Part shown: one piece after another, positions 18,229-26,596 of the stretch
Layout of the letters: every line of letters begins with the position of its first letter
Numbering within the stretch: position 1 is the first letter of the stretch
Assembly (NCBI GenBank): GCA_049433545.1
Contig: JBMTEY010000013.1
Coordinates: forward strand, 1-32,918
DNA: 32,918 nt
Origin: Ga0077527 sp049433545
Lineage (GTDB): Bacteria; Pseudomonadota; Gammaproteobacteria; Burkholderiales; SG8-41
Reading direction: 5' to 3'
Made by a program: the position numbers and the translations under genes
The notes under the pieces: model-generated
What the model was told of the DNA's origin: nothing
The model's input: the letters and a program-made list of their open reading frames with translations, nothing else
Databases searched by the model: none

Positions 18229-18963
18229 ATGACCGACGTCACCGCAGCACTCCGCTCCGAATTCGCCCCCACCGGCACCCTGCGCATAGGCCTCAACATG
18301 AGCAACTTCCTGCTCACGCGCACCGACGCTGCCAGCGGCAAACCCCTGGGCGTGGCGCATGACCTCGGCACCGAACTCGGCCGCAGGCTTGGATTACCCG
18401 TTGCAATGGTGCCGCTGCCGAATCCAGGCGCGCTGGCCGATGCCGCGAACAAGAACATCTGGGATGTCGGTTTCCTCGGCGCCGAACCCGCGCGCGCCAA
18501 CGAGATCGATTTCACCGCGGCCTATGTCGAAATCGACTCGACCTACCTGGTGCAGCCCGGCTCCGCACTGAAACACGCCGACGAAGTCGACCGCAAGGGC
18601 GTGCGCATCATCGTCCCCGAAAAAGCCGCTTACGAACTTTACCTGTCCCGCACCATCAAGAACGCCGAACTCGTCAAGGACAAGGGCGGCGACCTGTGTT
18701 TCCAGCGCTTCGCCGATGAAAAATTCGACGCGCTCGCGGGACTCAAGCCGCGGCTGATGTCAGACCAGGCCAAGCTGCCCGGCTCGCGCATCGTCGAAGG
18801 CCGCTTCACCGCCGTGCAACAGGCGGCCGGCGTGCCCAAGGGCCGGCCCAATGCCGCGAAATACCTTGCGGCCTTCATCGAAGACGTCAAAGCCTCGGGC
18901 CTGGTGGCGAAGGCGATCAAAGACAACAACGTGGTCGGGCTGACCATCGCCGCAAAAGCGTAA
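18229..18963 (+). CDS. Family 3 solute-binding-like protein without signal peptide
   Basis: 244 residues. GTLRIGLNMSNFLL near residue 16, GKPLGVAHDLGTELGRRLGLPV, and NIWDVGFLGAEPARANEIDFTAAYVEID are the typical strand-helix pattern of amino-acid-type periplasmic binding proteins (SBP_bac_3). The N terminus (MTDVTAALRSEFAPTG) has no hydrophobic signal sequence or lipobox, so the protein may stay in the cytoplasm as a binding or sensor protein, or the true start may be misjudged. No hydrophobic stretch occurs just upstream in frame. No ABC permease or ATPase is adjacent. It converges on the TauD gene. Ligand unknown. Confidence 0.75.
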   Translation: MTDVTAALRSEFAPTGTLRIGLNMSNFLLTRTDAASGKPLGVAHDLGTELGRRLGLPVAMVPLPNPGALADAANKNIWDVGFLGAEPARANEIDFTAAYVEIDSTYLVQPGSALKHADEVDRKGVRIIVPEKAAYELYLSRTIKNAELVKDKGGDLCFQRFADEKFDALAGLKPRLMSDQAKLPGSRIVEGRFTAVQQAAGVPKGRPNAAKYLAAFIEDVKASGLVAKAIKDNNVVGLTIAAKA

Positions 18964-18979
18964 GCGCCTGCCGCCGGTT

Positions 18980-19828
18980 TTACTGGGGCCGTTCGCCGCT
19001 GATCTGTACCCGGTGCATCATGCGGCGAGCGTTGCTGTCGAAGGCATCGCGGCGGTGGATCACGCAACGGTTGTCCCAGATCAGCGTGTCGCCCTGCTGC
19101 CACTCATGTCCCCAGACAAACTGCGGCTGTGAGGCGTGCGCCCACAGCCAGTCGAGCAGTTGCTCGCTTTCCTGCAGCGGCATTCCGATGATGTAGGCGT
19201 TGCGGCGGCGTCCGAGATAGAGTGCCTTGCGTTTCGTAATCGGGTGTGTGCGGAAAATTCTGTGCTGCGCGCCCGGCGCTTCGCGCGGATCGCTGACCTC
19301 ACTGAACCCCTTGCGCAGCTGCCCGGCGCTGTTGTAGGTCTCATCGTGTATCAGCATTCCGCCGTCGAGTTTTTTCTTCAGCTCATCAGGCAGCGTGTCG
19401 TAGGCCAGATACTGGTTGGAAAAATAAGTGTTGCCGCCGGCAGGCGGCACTTCCAGCGCATGCAGGATCGCATAGGTGCAGGGCTTGGCGCGGTATGACA
19501 TGTCGGTGTGCCAGATCGCCTCGCCGTTGCCAAGATTGCCCAGCGGCTGTCCGTTCTCGGTGAGATTGGAAACCACCAGAATGTCGGGGTAGTCATCGAT
19601 GTACGGCTTGCCGATGATGCTCATGCCCGGCGGTTCGAGCGGCCCCAGGGTTTTTCCCAGCGCAATCAGCTGCGCATCGCTGATCGGCTGCTTGCGCACC
19701 ACGACCACCAGATGCTCCAGCAACGCATTTTTGATTGCGTTGACCGTGTCAACATCGAGCGCGACCAGATCCACGCCGGATACCTCTGCGCCGCAGCCTT
19801 GTCCTGAGGGGATAATCTGCGCACTCAT
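18980..19828 (-). CDS. TauD/TfdA family Fe(II)/2-oxoglutarate dioxygenase (copy 1)
   Basis: 282 residues. The iron facial triad is His107-x-Asp109 (WHTDMSY) and His258 (WDNRCVIHRRDAF). Arg269, 11 residues after the distal His, should bind the 2-oxoglutarate carboxylate. The family hydroxylates sulfonates such as taurine, aryloxyacetates and other small acids, releasing succinate. It is the last gene of a probable minus-strand operon RraA-like / aldehyde dehydrogenase / TauD, 25 bases after the dehydrogenase start. An aldehyde or semialdehyde made by its reaction could be oxidised by that dehydrogenase (inference). Substrate not assignable. Confidence 0.88.
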   Translation of the reverse strand: MSAQIIPSGQGCGAEVSGVDLVALDVDTVNAIKNALLEHLVVVVRKQPISDAQLIALGKTLGPLEPPGMSIIGKPYIDDYPDILVVSNLTENGQPLGNLGNGEAIWHTDMSYRAKPCTYAILHALEVPPAGGNTYFSNQYLAYDTLPDELKKKLDGGMLIHDETYNSAGQLRKGFSEVSDPREAPGAQHRIFRTHPITKRKALYLGRRRNAYIIGMPLQESEQLLDWLWAHASQPQFVWGHEWQQGDTLIWDNRCVIHRRDAFDSNARRMMHRVQISGERPQ

Positions 19829-19833
19829 CGCAG

Positions 19834-19850
19834 TAAATATTTTTAATTAA
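19834..19850. repeat. AT-rich spacer, possible degenerate copy of the dispersed element
   Basis: The 25-base spacer between the TauD start and the dehydrogenase stop contains TAAATATTTTTAATTAA. It resembles the tail of the element copy at 26597-26624 but lacks the AAGTAT-TG core, so membership is doubtful. It also sits at the 3' end of a minus-strand gene. Confidence 0.3.
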
Positions 19851-19853
19851 GGT

Positions 19854-21293
19854 TTACAACCCCGCCTGGGTCACGAACTTGCCGACCAGATACGGCTCCA
19901 TTGCCTCGGTACCGCCTTCCGAGCCATAACCTGAATCCTTGACGCCGCCGAACGGCACTTCAGGCAGCGCAAAGCCAAGATGGTTGATGGTCATCATGCC
20001 CGTTTCGACCTGCGCAGCGATGGCATTCGCGGTTTTCGCCGACTTCGTCCACGCATAGGCCGCCAGCCCGTAGGGCAGGCGATTGGCCTCCTTCACCGCG
20101 TCGTCGAAGGTCTTGAACGGATTGATGATGGCCAGCGGGCCGAACGGCTCGGTGTTCATCGCCATCGCATCGGTGGACAACTCGGTGACCACCGTCGGCT
20201 CGAAGAAATTGCCCTTCTCTCCAATCGGATAGCCGCCGGTCTGCACTTTGCCGCCCTTCTTCTTCGCGTCCTCGACGTTGGCCACCATCGCCGCCTGCCG
20301 GCGTGGATTGGCGAGCGTCGCCATCTTGGTGTCCTTGTCGAACCCGTCGCCGACCTTGATCGCTTTCGCACCCTCAGTGAATTTCTCGACGAACTTTTTG
20401 TAGATGCCTTCCTGCACCAGGAAGCGCGTCGGCGACACGCAGACCTGTCCGGCGTTGCGGTACTTCATGAACGTCATGGTCTTCGCCGCCAGCTCCACGT
20501 CGGCATCGTCGAAAATGATCACCGGCGCATGACCGCCAAGCTCCATCGTCGCGCGCTTCATGTGCTGCCCGGCGAGCGCTGCGAGCTGCTTGCCCACCGG
20601 CGTCGAGCCGGTGAATGTCATCTTGCGGATTACCGGATGCGGGATCAGATAGCTCGAGATTTCCGCCGGGCTGCCGTATACCAGATTGATCACGCCTGCC
20701 GGCACGCCGGCATCGACGAAGGCGCGCACCAGCTCTGCAGGCGATGCCGGCGTTTCCTCCGGCGCCTTCAGGATGATTGAACATCCCGACGCCAGAGCAG
20801 CCGACAGCTTGCGTACCGCCTGGTTGATCGGAAAATTCCACGGCGTGAATGCGGCCACCGGACCGACCGGCTCCTTGACCACCAGCTGATAGACGCCCTC
20901 GGCGCGCGCCGGAATCACCCGACCATAGGCGCGACGGCCTTCTTCGGCAAACCACTCAATCAGGTCGGCACCGGCCATTACTTCAAGTTTGGCCTCGCCC
21001 ACCGGTTTGCCCTGTTCGAAAGTCATGCAGGTCGCCACCATGTCGGCGCGCTCGCGGAAAATCTCCGCGGCCTTGCGCATGATCTTGCAGCGCTCGAACG
21101 CCGACACCTTGCGCCACACCCTGAAACCGGCATCGGCAGCTTCCAGCGCGCGGTCGAGGTCGGCCTTTTCGGCGTATGCAACAGTACCGATCGGCTGATG
21201 AGTCGCGGGATTGACCACCGGGATCGTGCGGCCGGAAGCGGCGGCGCACCATTGACCGTTGATATGGAGCAGCGTGTTCGGATAAGCGGACAT
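19854..21293 (-). CDS. NAD(P)+-dependent aldehyde dehydrogenase, succinate-semialdehyde dehydrogenase type
   Basis: 479 residues. Active-site features are PWNFP (151-155, Asn153), Lys176 in ILKAPEE, FTGSTPVGK (227-235), ELGGHAP with general-base Glu251, and NAGQVCVSPTR with nucleophile Cys285. The residues around the Cys and the length match the GabD/SSADH group, which oxidises succinate semialdehyde or similar short semialdehydes to the acid. ACAAGGG precedes the ATG. It is the middle gene between the RraA-like and TauD genes, 72 bases after the former and 25 before the latter. Close relatives act on other aldehydes, so gabD is not assigned. Confidence 0.88.
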   Translation of the reverse strand: MSAYPNTLLHINGQWCAAASGRTIPVVNPATHQPIGTVAYAEKADLDRALEAADAGFRVWRKVSAFERCKIMRKAAEIFRERADMVATCMTFEQGKPVGEAKLEVMAGADLIEWFAEEGRRAYGRVIPARAEGVYQLVVKEPVGPVAAFTPWNFPINQAVRKLSAALASGCSIILKAPEETPASPAELVRAFVDAGVPAGVINLVYGSPAEISSYLIPHPVIRKMTFTGSTPVGKQLAALAGQHMKRATMELGGHAPVIIFDDADVELAAKTMTFMKYRNAGQVCVSPTRFLVQEGIYKKFVEKFTEGAKAIKVGDGFDKDTKMATLANPRRQAAMVANVEDAKKKGGKVQTGGYPIGEKGNFFEPTVVTELSTDAMAMNTEPFGPLAIINPFKTFDDAVKEANRLPYGLAAYAWTKSAKTANAIAAQVETGMMTINHLGFALPEVPFGGVKDSGYGSEGGTEAMEPYLVGKFVTQAGL

Positions 21294-21316
21294 GACAATA
21301 ACCCTTGTGCGGAATT

Positions 21317-21346
21317 AAACTGGGAGGGCGAAGGATAAACCAGTTT
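21317..21346. repeat. Inverted repeat AAACTGG-N16-CCAGTTT upstream of the aldehyde dehydrogenase
   Basis: Two 7-base arms (21317-21323 and 21340-21346) lie in the 72-base gap between the RraA-like and dehydrogenase genes. It could be an operator half-site pair or a weak hairpin; nothing else distinguishes these. Confidence 0.3.
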
Positions 21347-21365
21347 TGCTGCCAAACGCAGCCGC

Positions 21366-22112
21366 TCAGCCGCCGATTTTCCTGAAATAGGCCTTGTTGG
21401 CGATCTCGACCACGCTGAGACCCGCGGCGACATCGCGGTTGCGCTCTTCCTCCCCCGCCGACAGCGCCTGCGCCCGCGCCAGCACCTCGGCGATGCGCGT
21501 ACGCGGAATGAAACACACGCCGTTGTCGTCGGCCACCGCGAGGTCGCCGGCGTTGACCGGCACGCCGCAGATCTGCACCGGGCCGTTGATGGCAACGGTC
21601 TCCACCCGCCACTTGCCGGTCATCAGGCTGACGCCGCGCGCCCATACCGGGTAGCCGATGCTGCGCGCGGTGGCAATGTCGCGGGTCGCGCCGTCAACGA
21701 TGGCGCCGGCCTCGCCCTGGCGTTTGCCGACGTTGGCCGAATTGCCGCCGAGGCTGGAGATGTGCTCGACGCCCTCGATTACCAGCACGTCGCCGGGCTG
21801 CGCCAGGTTGTGCGCCTCGATGTCGGCCTGCTTCGACTGGCGCTGCATCGCGCCCAGTGTGGGCGGAGTCGCCTGCATGATGTTGCGCACCGTGATCACC
21901 GGCCCGGCCATGCGCGCGCCGGGCAGCATCGGATTCAGTTTCGCTGCGGGTATCGCACCGTGTATGCCCAACTCGTCCATCGCGTCCGACACTGTGCCGG
22001 CGAGGTCGGTCAGCGCGAGGAAGGCATTGATCACGGCGCGGCCAGGACGCGGAATGTCGCGCATCACGATGCGCGTGGGATCGATCTTGCCTGTGAGTGG
22101 TTTGTCAGTCAT
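21366..22112 (-). CDS. RraA-like / HMG aldolase family protein
   Basis: 248 residues. SDAMDELGIHGAI near residue 43 and the region GGNSANVGKRQGEAGAIVDGATRDI are the hallmark of the RraA fold used by 4-hydroxy-4-methyl-2-oxoglutarate / 4-carboxy-4-hydroxy-2-oxoadipate aldolases and oxaloacetate decarboxylases; the VDGATRD acid and Arg bind the metal-substrate complex. Genuine RNase E inhibitor RraA is shorter (about 160 residues), so an aldolase or decarboxylase of a 2-oxo acid is more likely. First gene of the operon with the aldehyde dehydrogenase and TauD genes, transcribed divergently from the second TauD gene across a 151-base gap. Confidence 0.82.
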   Translation of the reverse strand: MTDKPLTGKIDPTRIVMRDIPRPGRAVINAFLALTDLAGTVSDAMDELGIHGAIPAAKLNPMLPGARMAGPVITVRNIMQATPPTLGAMQRQSKQADIEAHNLAQPGDVLVIEGVEHISSLGGNSANVGKRQGEAGAIVDGATRDIATARSIGYPVWARGVSLMTGKWRVETVAINGPVQICGVPVNAGDLAVADDNGVCFIPRTRIAEVLARAQALSAGEEERNRDVAAGLSVVEIANKAYFRKIGG

Positions 22113-22263
22113 CGCAAAAGTCCAGCGGGGAAATCAGTGCGAGCCCGGTAGCCGCGCCGGATGGTCCACATCCCGAAACGGACGGATACAAATCATAGCA
22201 GCCGCTTTGTGTCCGGGGACATCGCGTGTAACCTGAGTGCTTCTGCTGCAGGAGGAAACAACC

Positions 22264-23127
22264 ATGGCTCTGAAAACGCGCCGGCTGTCAAACGCGCTGG
22301 GCGCCGAAATCTGCGACATCGACATTTCGAAACCGATGAGCGAAAGCACCTTCGGCGAGATCCACCGCATCTTTCTTGATTACGGCATCCTGCTGCTGCG
22401 CAACCAGAACGTCAGCCGCGAGCAGCACATCGAATTCAGCCGCCGCTTCGGTGAACTCGACAGGCACGATTCACTGCCGCGCGACCGCCATCCCGATTAT
22501 CCCGAGCTGCTGCTGGTCACCAACCGTCCCAACCCTGACGGCACGCCGTCGGAATCGCGCTACACCGGCCGCCAGTGGCACACCGACCTGTCCTACACCA
22601 CGACGCCGGCGCTGGGTTCGCTGCTGAAGTGCTACAACCTGCCGGAAGTCGGCGGCGACACGCTGTTCGCCAACATGACCATGGCCTACGACGCGTTGTC
22701 CGAAGGCATGAAAAAACTGATCGCCGACCTGCACGGCATCCACCTCTCGGGCACGCGGAAAATCAACGTCGACGACGCCGGTGCCGCGCGTCGCGCCGAG
22801 GTGATGAAACTCAACCCGCCGATTGCGCAGCCGGTGGTGCGGGTGCATCCGGAGACCGGGCGCAAGGCGCTCTACCTCGGCGAGAAGGTCAGACGCTTCG
22901 ACGGCATGACCGAGGAAGAAAGCAAGCCGTTGATCGATTATCTGAACAAACACGCTACCCGCCCCGAATTCGTCTACCGCCACCAGTGGCACGAGCACGA
23001 CATCCTGGTATGGGACAACCGCTGCACCATGCACCAGGCGCTGGGTGATTTCGACGAAACGCAGTTGCGCCACATGGAGCGCACAACGGTGATGGGAACG
23101 CCCTCGGGTTACGTGGTCGCCGGCTGA
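22264..23127 (+). CDS. TauD/TfdA family Fe(II)/2-oxoglutarate dioxygenase (copy 2)
   Basis: 287 residues. Iron ligands are His106-x-Asp108 (WHTDLSY) and His257 (WDNRCTMHQALG), with a following Arg (269 or 272) for 2-oxoglutarate. The ATG at 22264 is set by a strong GCAGGAGGAAA ribosome site; an upstream in-frame ATG at 22237 falls before it. It is clearly a different subfamily member from the copy at 18980, being more like TfdA/alpha-ketoglutarate dioxygenases with the SRRFGELDRHD segment. It is transcribed away from the RraA-like operon and may share its regulatory region. Its last 19 bases overlap the convergent CinA-like gene. Substrate unknown. Confidence 0.87.
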   Translation: MALKTRRLSNALGAEICDIDISKPMSESTFGEIHRIFLDYGILLLRNQNVSREQHIEFSRRFGELDRHDSLPRDRHPDYPELLLVTNRPNPDGTPSESRYTGRQWHTDLSYTTTPALGSLLKCYNLPEVGGDTLFANMTMAYDALSEGMKKLIADLHGIHLSGTRKINVDDAGAARRAEVMKLNPPIAQPVVRVHPETGRKALYLGEKVRRFDGMTEEESKPLIDYLNKHATRPEFVYRHQWHEHDILVWDNRCTMHQALGDFDETQLRHMERTTVMGTPSGYVVAG

Positions 23128-23609
23128 GCCGCCACCGTCTCGATCAGCAGGTCGATCGCCGCTGCGGCAAACGCGTGCATGTTGGCCACGCGGTCGACGC
23201 TGCCGGTCTCCAGCGTGATCGAACGTTCCACGCCCGGCCCAACCACCGCGAAACAGGCGTGGCCTGCGGCATAGCCATAGCGGCTACCGGTCGGACCCGC
23301 GGCGCCGGTCTCGGTCAGCGCCCACCCGGTCGCCGCGCGTTCACGTGCGCGATGCGCCTTGAGCAGGGCATAGGCTTTGGTCGAAGGCGTGATCCCTTTC
23401 ATGTCCGCATCGCTGATCCCGAGCAGGACGCGGCGCAGTTCGTAGGTATAGACCACCAGTCCGCCGCGGCAGCAGGCCGAAGCGCCGGGCACCGCCAGCA
23501 GCGCTGCGTTGATCAGTCCGCCTGCCGAGGATTCGGCCACCACGATCATCTCATTGCGCCCGCTCAGCAGTTTCACCGCGCGTTCGGCGCGCGGCAGCAG
23601 TTCATTCAT
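23109..23609 (-). CDS. CinA C-terminal domain family protein (nicotinamide-nucleotide amidase-like)
   Basis: 166 residues, the size of stand-alone PncC-type proteins. VVAESSAGGLINAAL (23-37) matches the family's ESxTGG segment, with Ser where Thr is usual. VPGASACCRGGLVVYTYELRR and TGAAGPTGSRYGYAAGHACFAV are the other conserved blocks. PncC proteins deamidate nicotinamide mononucleotide; this divergent member may do something else. The ATG at 23609 has AGGAGG just upstream and overlaps the selenoprotein stop by 8 bases, so the two are co-translated. A longer open frame exists upstream but lies inside the selenoprotein gene. Its 3' end overlaps the TauD copy 2 gene by 19 bases. Confidence 0.75.
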   Translation of the reverse strand: MNELLPRAERAVKLLSGRNEMIVVAESSAGGLINAALLAVPGASACCRGGLVVYTYELRRVLLGISDADMKGITPSTKAYALLKAHRARERAATGWALTETGAAGPTGSRYGYAAGHACFAVVGPGVERSITLETGSVDRVANMHAFAAAAIDLLIETVAAQPATT

Positions 23610-25326
23610 TTGCACCTCCTGCGGATTCCGGAAAACGGATCTCCTTGCCCACTGGAAAACCCAACACGCCGTTGTGTGCGAACACGTAAATGCTGTTGCG
23701 GCCGAGGTCACCGGTTACGACCACGTGGAAATCCTCCGGCCGCCACACCAGCGGCACCAGGCGCTGCGGGTCGTCGGACTCGTGGAACACCGCCGGAATG
23801 CGCCCGGCCTCGTGCTCTTCCTTCAGGTTCCAAGTCGGCTTCTGCGTCCAATCGCGCAGGATGCGCTCGAATTCGAAAGCCGTCATCCGCGCCGCTTTGA
23901 ACAATTCCTCCTTGAAGCGCTGCTTGCTCCAGCCGCCGGCGGCGATGGTCTCGGCGATGATCGGCGACAGCAGCAGCAGCGGCCGCACCGTGTCGTAGCC
24001 CTGGCCGACCGTGAACATGATCTGCCAGGAGTACTGGCGCAGCACGGCATCGGCGATGTACGGCAGCAGTTTCTCCGGCGTCGCGCCCGACACCGACGAG
24101 ATGTGGTTGCCGCCGGTGTAACGCGCGACCGACACCACGTTGGCGCCGGGGCGGAAACCGAACTCGGTGCAGTGTGAAGGCCAGCCGATTTTCGCGGCGA
24201 CTTCCTCGTTCTCCGCCACCACCACGCGCCAGGTGTTGCCGAAGGTGGCCTTGTCGTTCTTGTGCGGCAGGAAACCGGCGACGTTCCTCAGATACAGCCG
24301 CCAGAAACGCCCGACCGTGGTGTTGGCCTGGAAACCGTCGCGCATAACGCCCTGGGTGTAGTTGAAACCGAGCGCCTTGATGACGGGACCGTTCAACACC
24401 ATCAGGGTTTCGCCGCCCGGCGTGTTGCCGCTGTGCTCGACGCCGTAGGCGTGGTCGGCCATCGCTTCCACCGCAGCGACCAGCACCGGCATGTATTCGG
24501 GCCGGCAGCCGGCCATCACGCCGTTGACCGCGACGCTCCACACCGTCGCCGCGCGGTTGTCGGGCAGCAGCACGCCCAGCACCTCGTCGGGACCGCGGTC
24601 GGTGTGTTTCAGGAAGGCTTCGACCTTCTCCACGGTCGGCGGCACCACCGGCAGACCATCGGAATACTCATGCTGCAGGAAGTAGTCATTGACCTCTTCG
24701 AAGCTGCCGCTGCAGATCACGTCGCGCGGGCCCGGTTCGCCGCCGAGGGTTTTCGCGGCAGGCATTTTGAACAGCGCGTCGAGCACGCCGTCCAGAGTCA
24801 GCTCGCGCACGTTGCGCTGCAGTTCTTCCTTGCTTTGCAGTCCCGGATGGCCGCGCACCGGCGCCACCGCGATATTCGGATAACCGAGCCCCTGAGACGC
24901 CGCTTTCGCCAGCGTCATGAAACTCTCGCACACCAGCGTCGCCGAGGGGATGCCGGCGCTTTCCGCCGCCACACTGGCCCGCAACACGGCGGGCGTGCAG
25001 CTTCCTCAACAACCCATCCCGGAGACGACGGCGTCGGCCCCGAGTTCACGCAGCTTCTGCGGCAGTGCCGCGACCACCGCACGTTCGTCGCCGCCGTGGG
25101 TGTTGCCGAACACTTCCCAGTGCAGGAATTTCACGCCGGGATATTTCGCGGCGAGACTCTGCTCGAGCTGCTCGAACACCTCGTTGCCGCGGAACACGTA
25201 GTCCCACAGCCAGGCCACGGTCTTGCCCTCGAGCGTGTCGAGGCGCTGCGCCAGCGGCCGCACCTTAGCCTGACGCGGGCCGCGCGGCCACAGCGCGGCA
25301 TATTGCGCGCCGGTATTTGCCTTCAT
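23602..25326 (-). CDS. UGSC-type selenoprotein with in-frame TGA read as selenocysteine (copy 2)
   Basis: 574 residues from the ATG at 25326 (25347 is an alternative), with TGA at 25006-25008 as Sec107. The codons are GGT-TGT-TGA-GGA-AGC-TGC, giving Gly-Cys-Sec-Gly-Ser-Cys, so a Cys directly precedes Sec. The frame is open on both sides. The upstream part shares LDTLEGK with copy 1, and the downstream part aligns without gaps to its GIP motif 17 residues after UGSC. The C-terminal domain has YSDGLPVVPPT and GVMAGCRPEYMPVLVAAVEA, with Cys274 where copy 1 has Gly268. A SECIS-like hairpin follows the TGA. It is preceded by a Bug-type receptor gene and overlaps the CinA-like gene. Family function is unsettled; redox or nucleophilic use of the selenol is inferred. 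Confidence 0.88.
24977..25008 (-). promoter_or_regulatory. Putative bacterial SECIS element, copy 2, with its TGA (Sec) codon
   Basis: On the minus strand a perfect 6-bp stem, GCCCGC / GCGGGC, closes the loop CGTGTT at 24983-24988, 17 bases after the TGA. The loop differs from copy 1 (CGTGCT) at one base and again has G second, followed by U. Spacing and loop fit the published bacterial SECIS description. Confidence 0.72.
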
Positions 25327-25469
25327 CTGATGTTTTTCCGTCGTCATTGCAGAGCGCTGAGCATAACGCATCCGCGCAATACGACGCGCCACGCGTCCGC
25401 ACTGCGGTGCCGCGCGCCGCGTCCACCGCTGCAGGCGAACCGCGCGCGCACCTTAACTGCCGGGTTGCT

Positions 25470-26447
25470 CTACTTCTGCTTCAGGCCGACGGTCCTGACC
25501 ACCTTCGCCCAGGTATCGACTTCCTCGGCGAAACGCTTCTCGAACTCGGGCTGGGTGTTGGCGACCACGTCGAGGCCCTGGTTCAGCAGCAGCTTGTCGG
25601 TGGCCGGATCGGTGAGGATGCGGGTCACCGCCTGCTGCAGTTTCGCCGCCAACGCCTTGTTGGTCTTGCCGGGCATGAACAGCGCGTACCAGTTCTCCAC
25701 GCCGAAGCCGGGCACGCCGGACTCGGCGATGGTCGGATACTCGGGCAGCGCCGGCGTGCGCTTCGGCCCGACCACCGCGAGTACGCGCAGCCGGTCCTTG
25801 GTGAAGAACGGCCGCGTCGAGATCACGCTCGCCACCGTCAGCGTGATGCGCCCGGCGACGGTGTCGGTGATGCTCGGCGCGGTGCCCTTGTACGGCACGT
25901 GGGTCATCTTGATTCCGGTCATCTGCGAGAACAGCTCGACGGTCAGGTGCTGCGCCGAACCCAGGCCGGAAGACGAAAAAAACAGCTCGTTCGGCCGCTT
26001 CTTGGCGAACGCCACCAGTTCCTTGACGTTTTTCACCGGCAACGAGGGATGCACCACCAGCACGCCGGGGGACACCACCGCCATCGTCACCGGCAGCAGG
26101 TCTTTCAGCGGATCGTAGCTGAGCTTCATCAGGCTCGGCGTGATGCTGATCCCCGCCGAGGTCATCAGCAGCGTGTAGCCGTCGGGCGGCGATTTCGCCA
26201 CGATGTCGGCGGCGATGGTGCCGCCGGCGCCGGGCCGGTTGTCGGCCACCACGTTCTGGCCCCAGGCCTCGCCCAGCTTGGACGCGATGAAGCGGCCGGT
26301 GGTATCGACGCCGCCGCCCGGTGCCAGCGCGATGATCATGCGGATCGGTTTCACCGGATAGTTCTGCGCCTGCGCAACTCCTGCCGTGTATGCGCCCGTC
26401 AGCAGCAGCAAGGCGATACCGCGGATACCTGCGGAAAATGTGTTCAT
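25470..26447 (-). CDS. Bug/TctC-family tripartite tricarboxylate transporter receptor (copy 1)
   Basis: 325 residues. A signal peptide is evident (hydrophobic 8-24, AQA before Gln28), then YPVKPIRMIIALAPGGGVDTTGR, VVADNRPGAGGTIAA, GYTLLM, HVPYKGTAPSITDTVAG and a C-terminal receptor lobe, all classical for the Bug family of periplasmic dicarboxylate/aromatic-acid binders. The ATG at 26447 has GGGAGGAGAAA upstream. No TctA or TctB membrane partners are in the window, so it is an orphan receptor, as is common in Burkholderiales. It is separated from the next upstream gene by an intrinsic terminator and lies 143 bases before the selenoprotein copy 2, whose substrate it may deliver (inference). 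Confidence 0.92.
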   Translation of the reverse strand: MNTFSAGIRGIALLLLTGAYTAGVAQAQNYPVKPIRMIIALAPGGGVDTTGRFIASKLGEAWGQNVVADNRPGAGGTIAADIVAKSPPDGYTLLMTSAGISITPSLMKLSYDPLKDLLPVTMAVVSPGVLVVHPSLPVKNVKELVAFAKKRPNELFFSSSGLGSAQHLTVELFSQMTGIKMTHVPYKGTAPSITDTVAGRITLTVASVISTRPFFTKDRLRVLAVVGPKRTPALPEYPTIAESGVPGFGVENWYALFMPGKTNKALAAKLQQAVTRILTDPATDKLLLNQGLDVVANTQPEFEKRFAEEVDTWAKVVRTVGLKQK

Positions 26448-26547
26448 CGTTTCTCCTCCCAGCTTCGTTGTTTTGTCGGACTGCCCTGAAGAGTATACGG
26501 TCGGCCGCGTATTGCTTTGATGAATGATGTGCGCAGGCGGTCGCCAC

Positions 26548-26589
26548 AAAAAACCGGCGGGCACCCTGATTGCTCGGGGTGCCCGCCGG
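26548..26589 (-). terminator. Strong intrinsic terminator after the Bug receptor copy 2 gene
   Basis: A perfect 13-bp GC-rich stem (26554-26566 with 26577-26589; CCGGCGGGCACCC and complement) has a 10-base loop and is followed on the minus strand by six T. It lies 40 bases past the stop of the 26629-27597 gene and insulates the downstream Bug/selenoprotein unit. Confidence 0.92.
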
Positions 26590-26596
26590 GGAACAG

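Noticed and set aside
18136..18360. Upstream extension of dinB to 18360
   Set aside because: The added residues do not match Y-family polymerases and overlap the divergent solute-binding gene; MESVATRRFIAHLDMD is a normal start.
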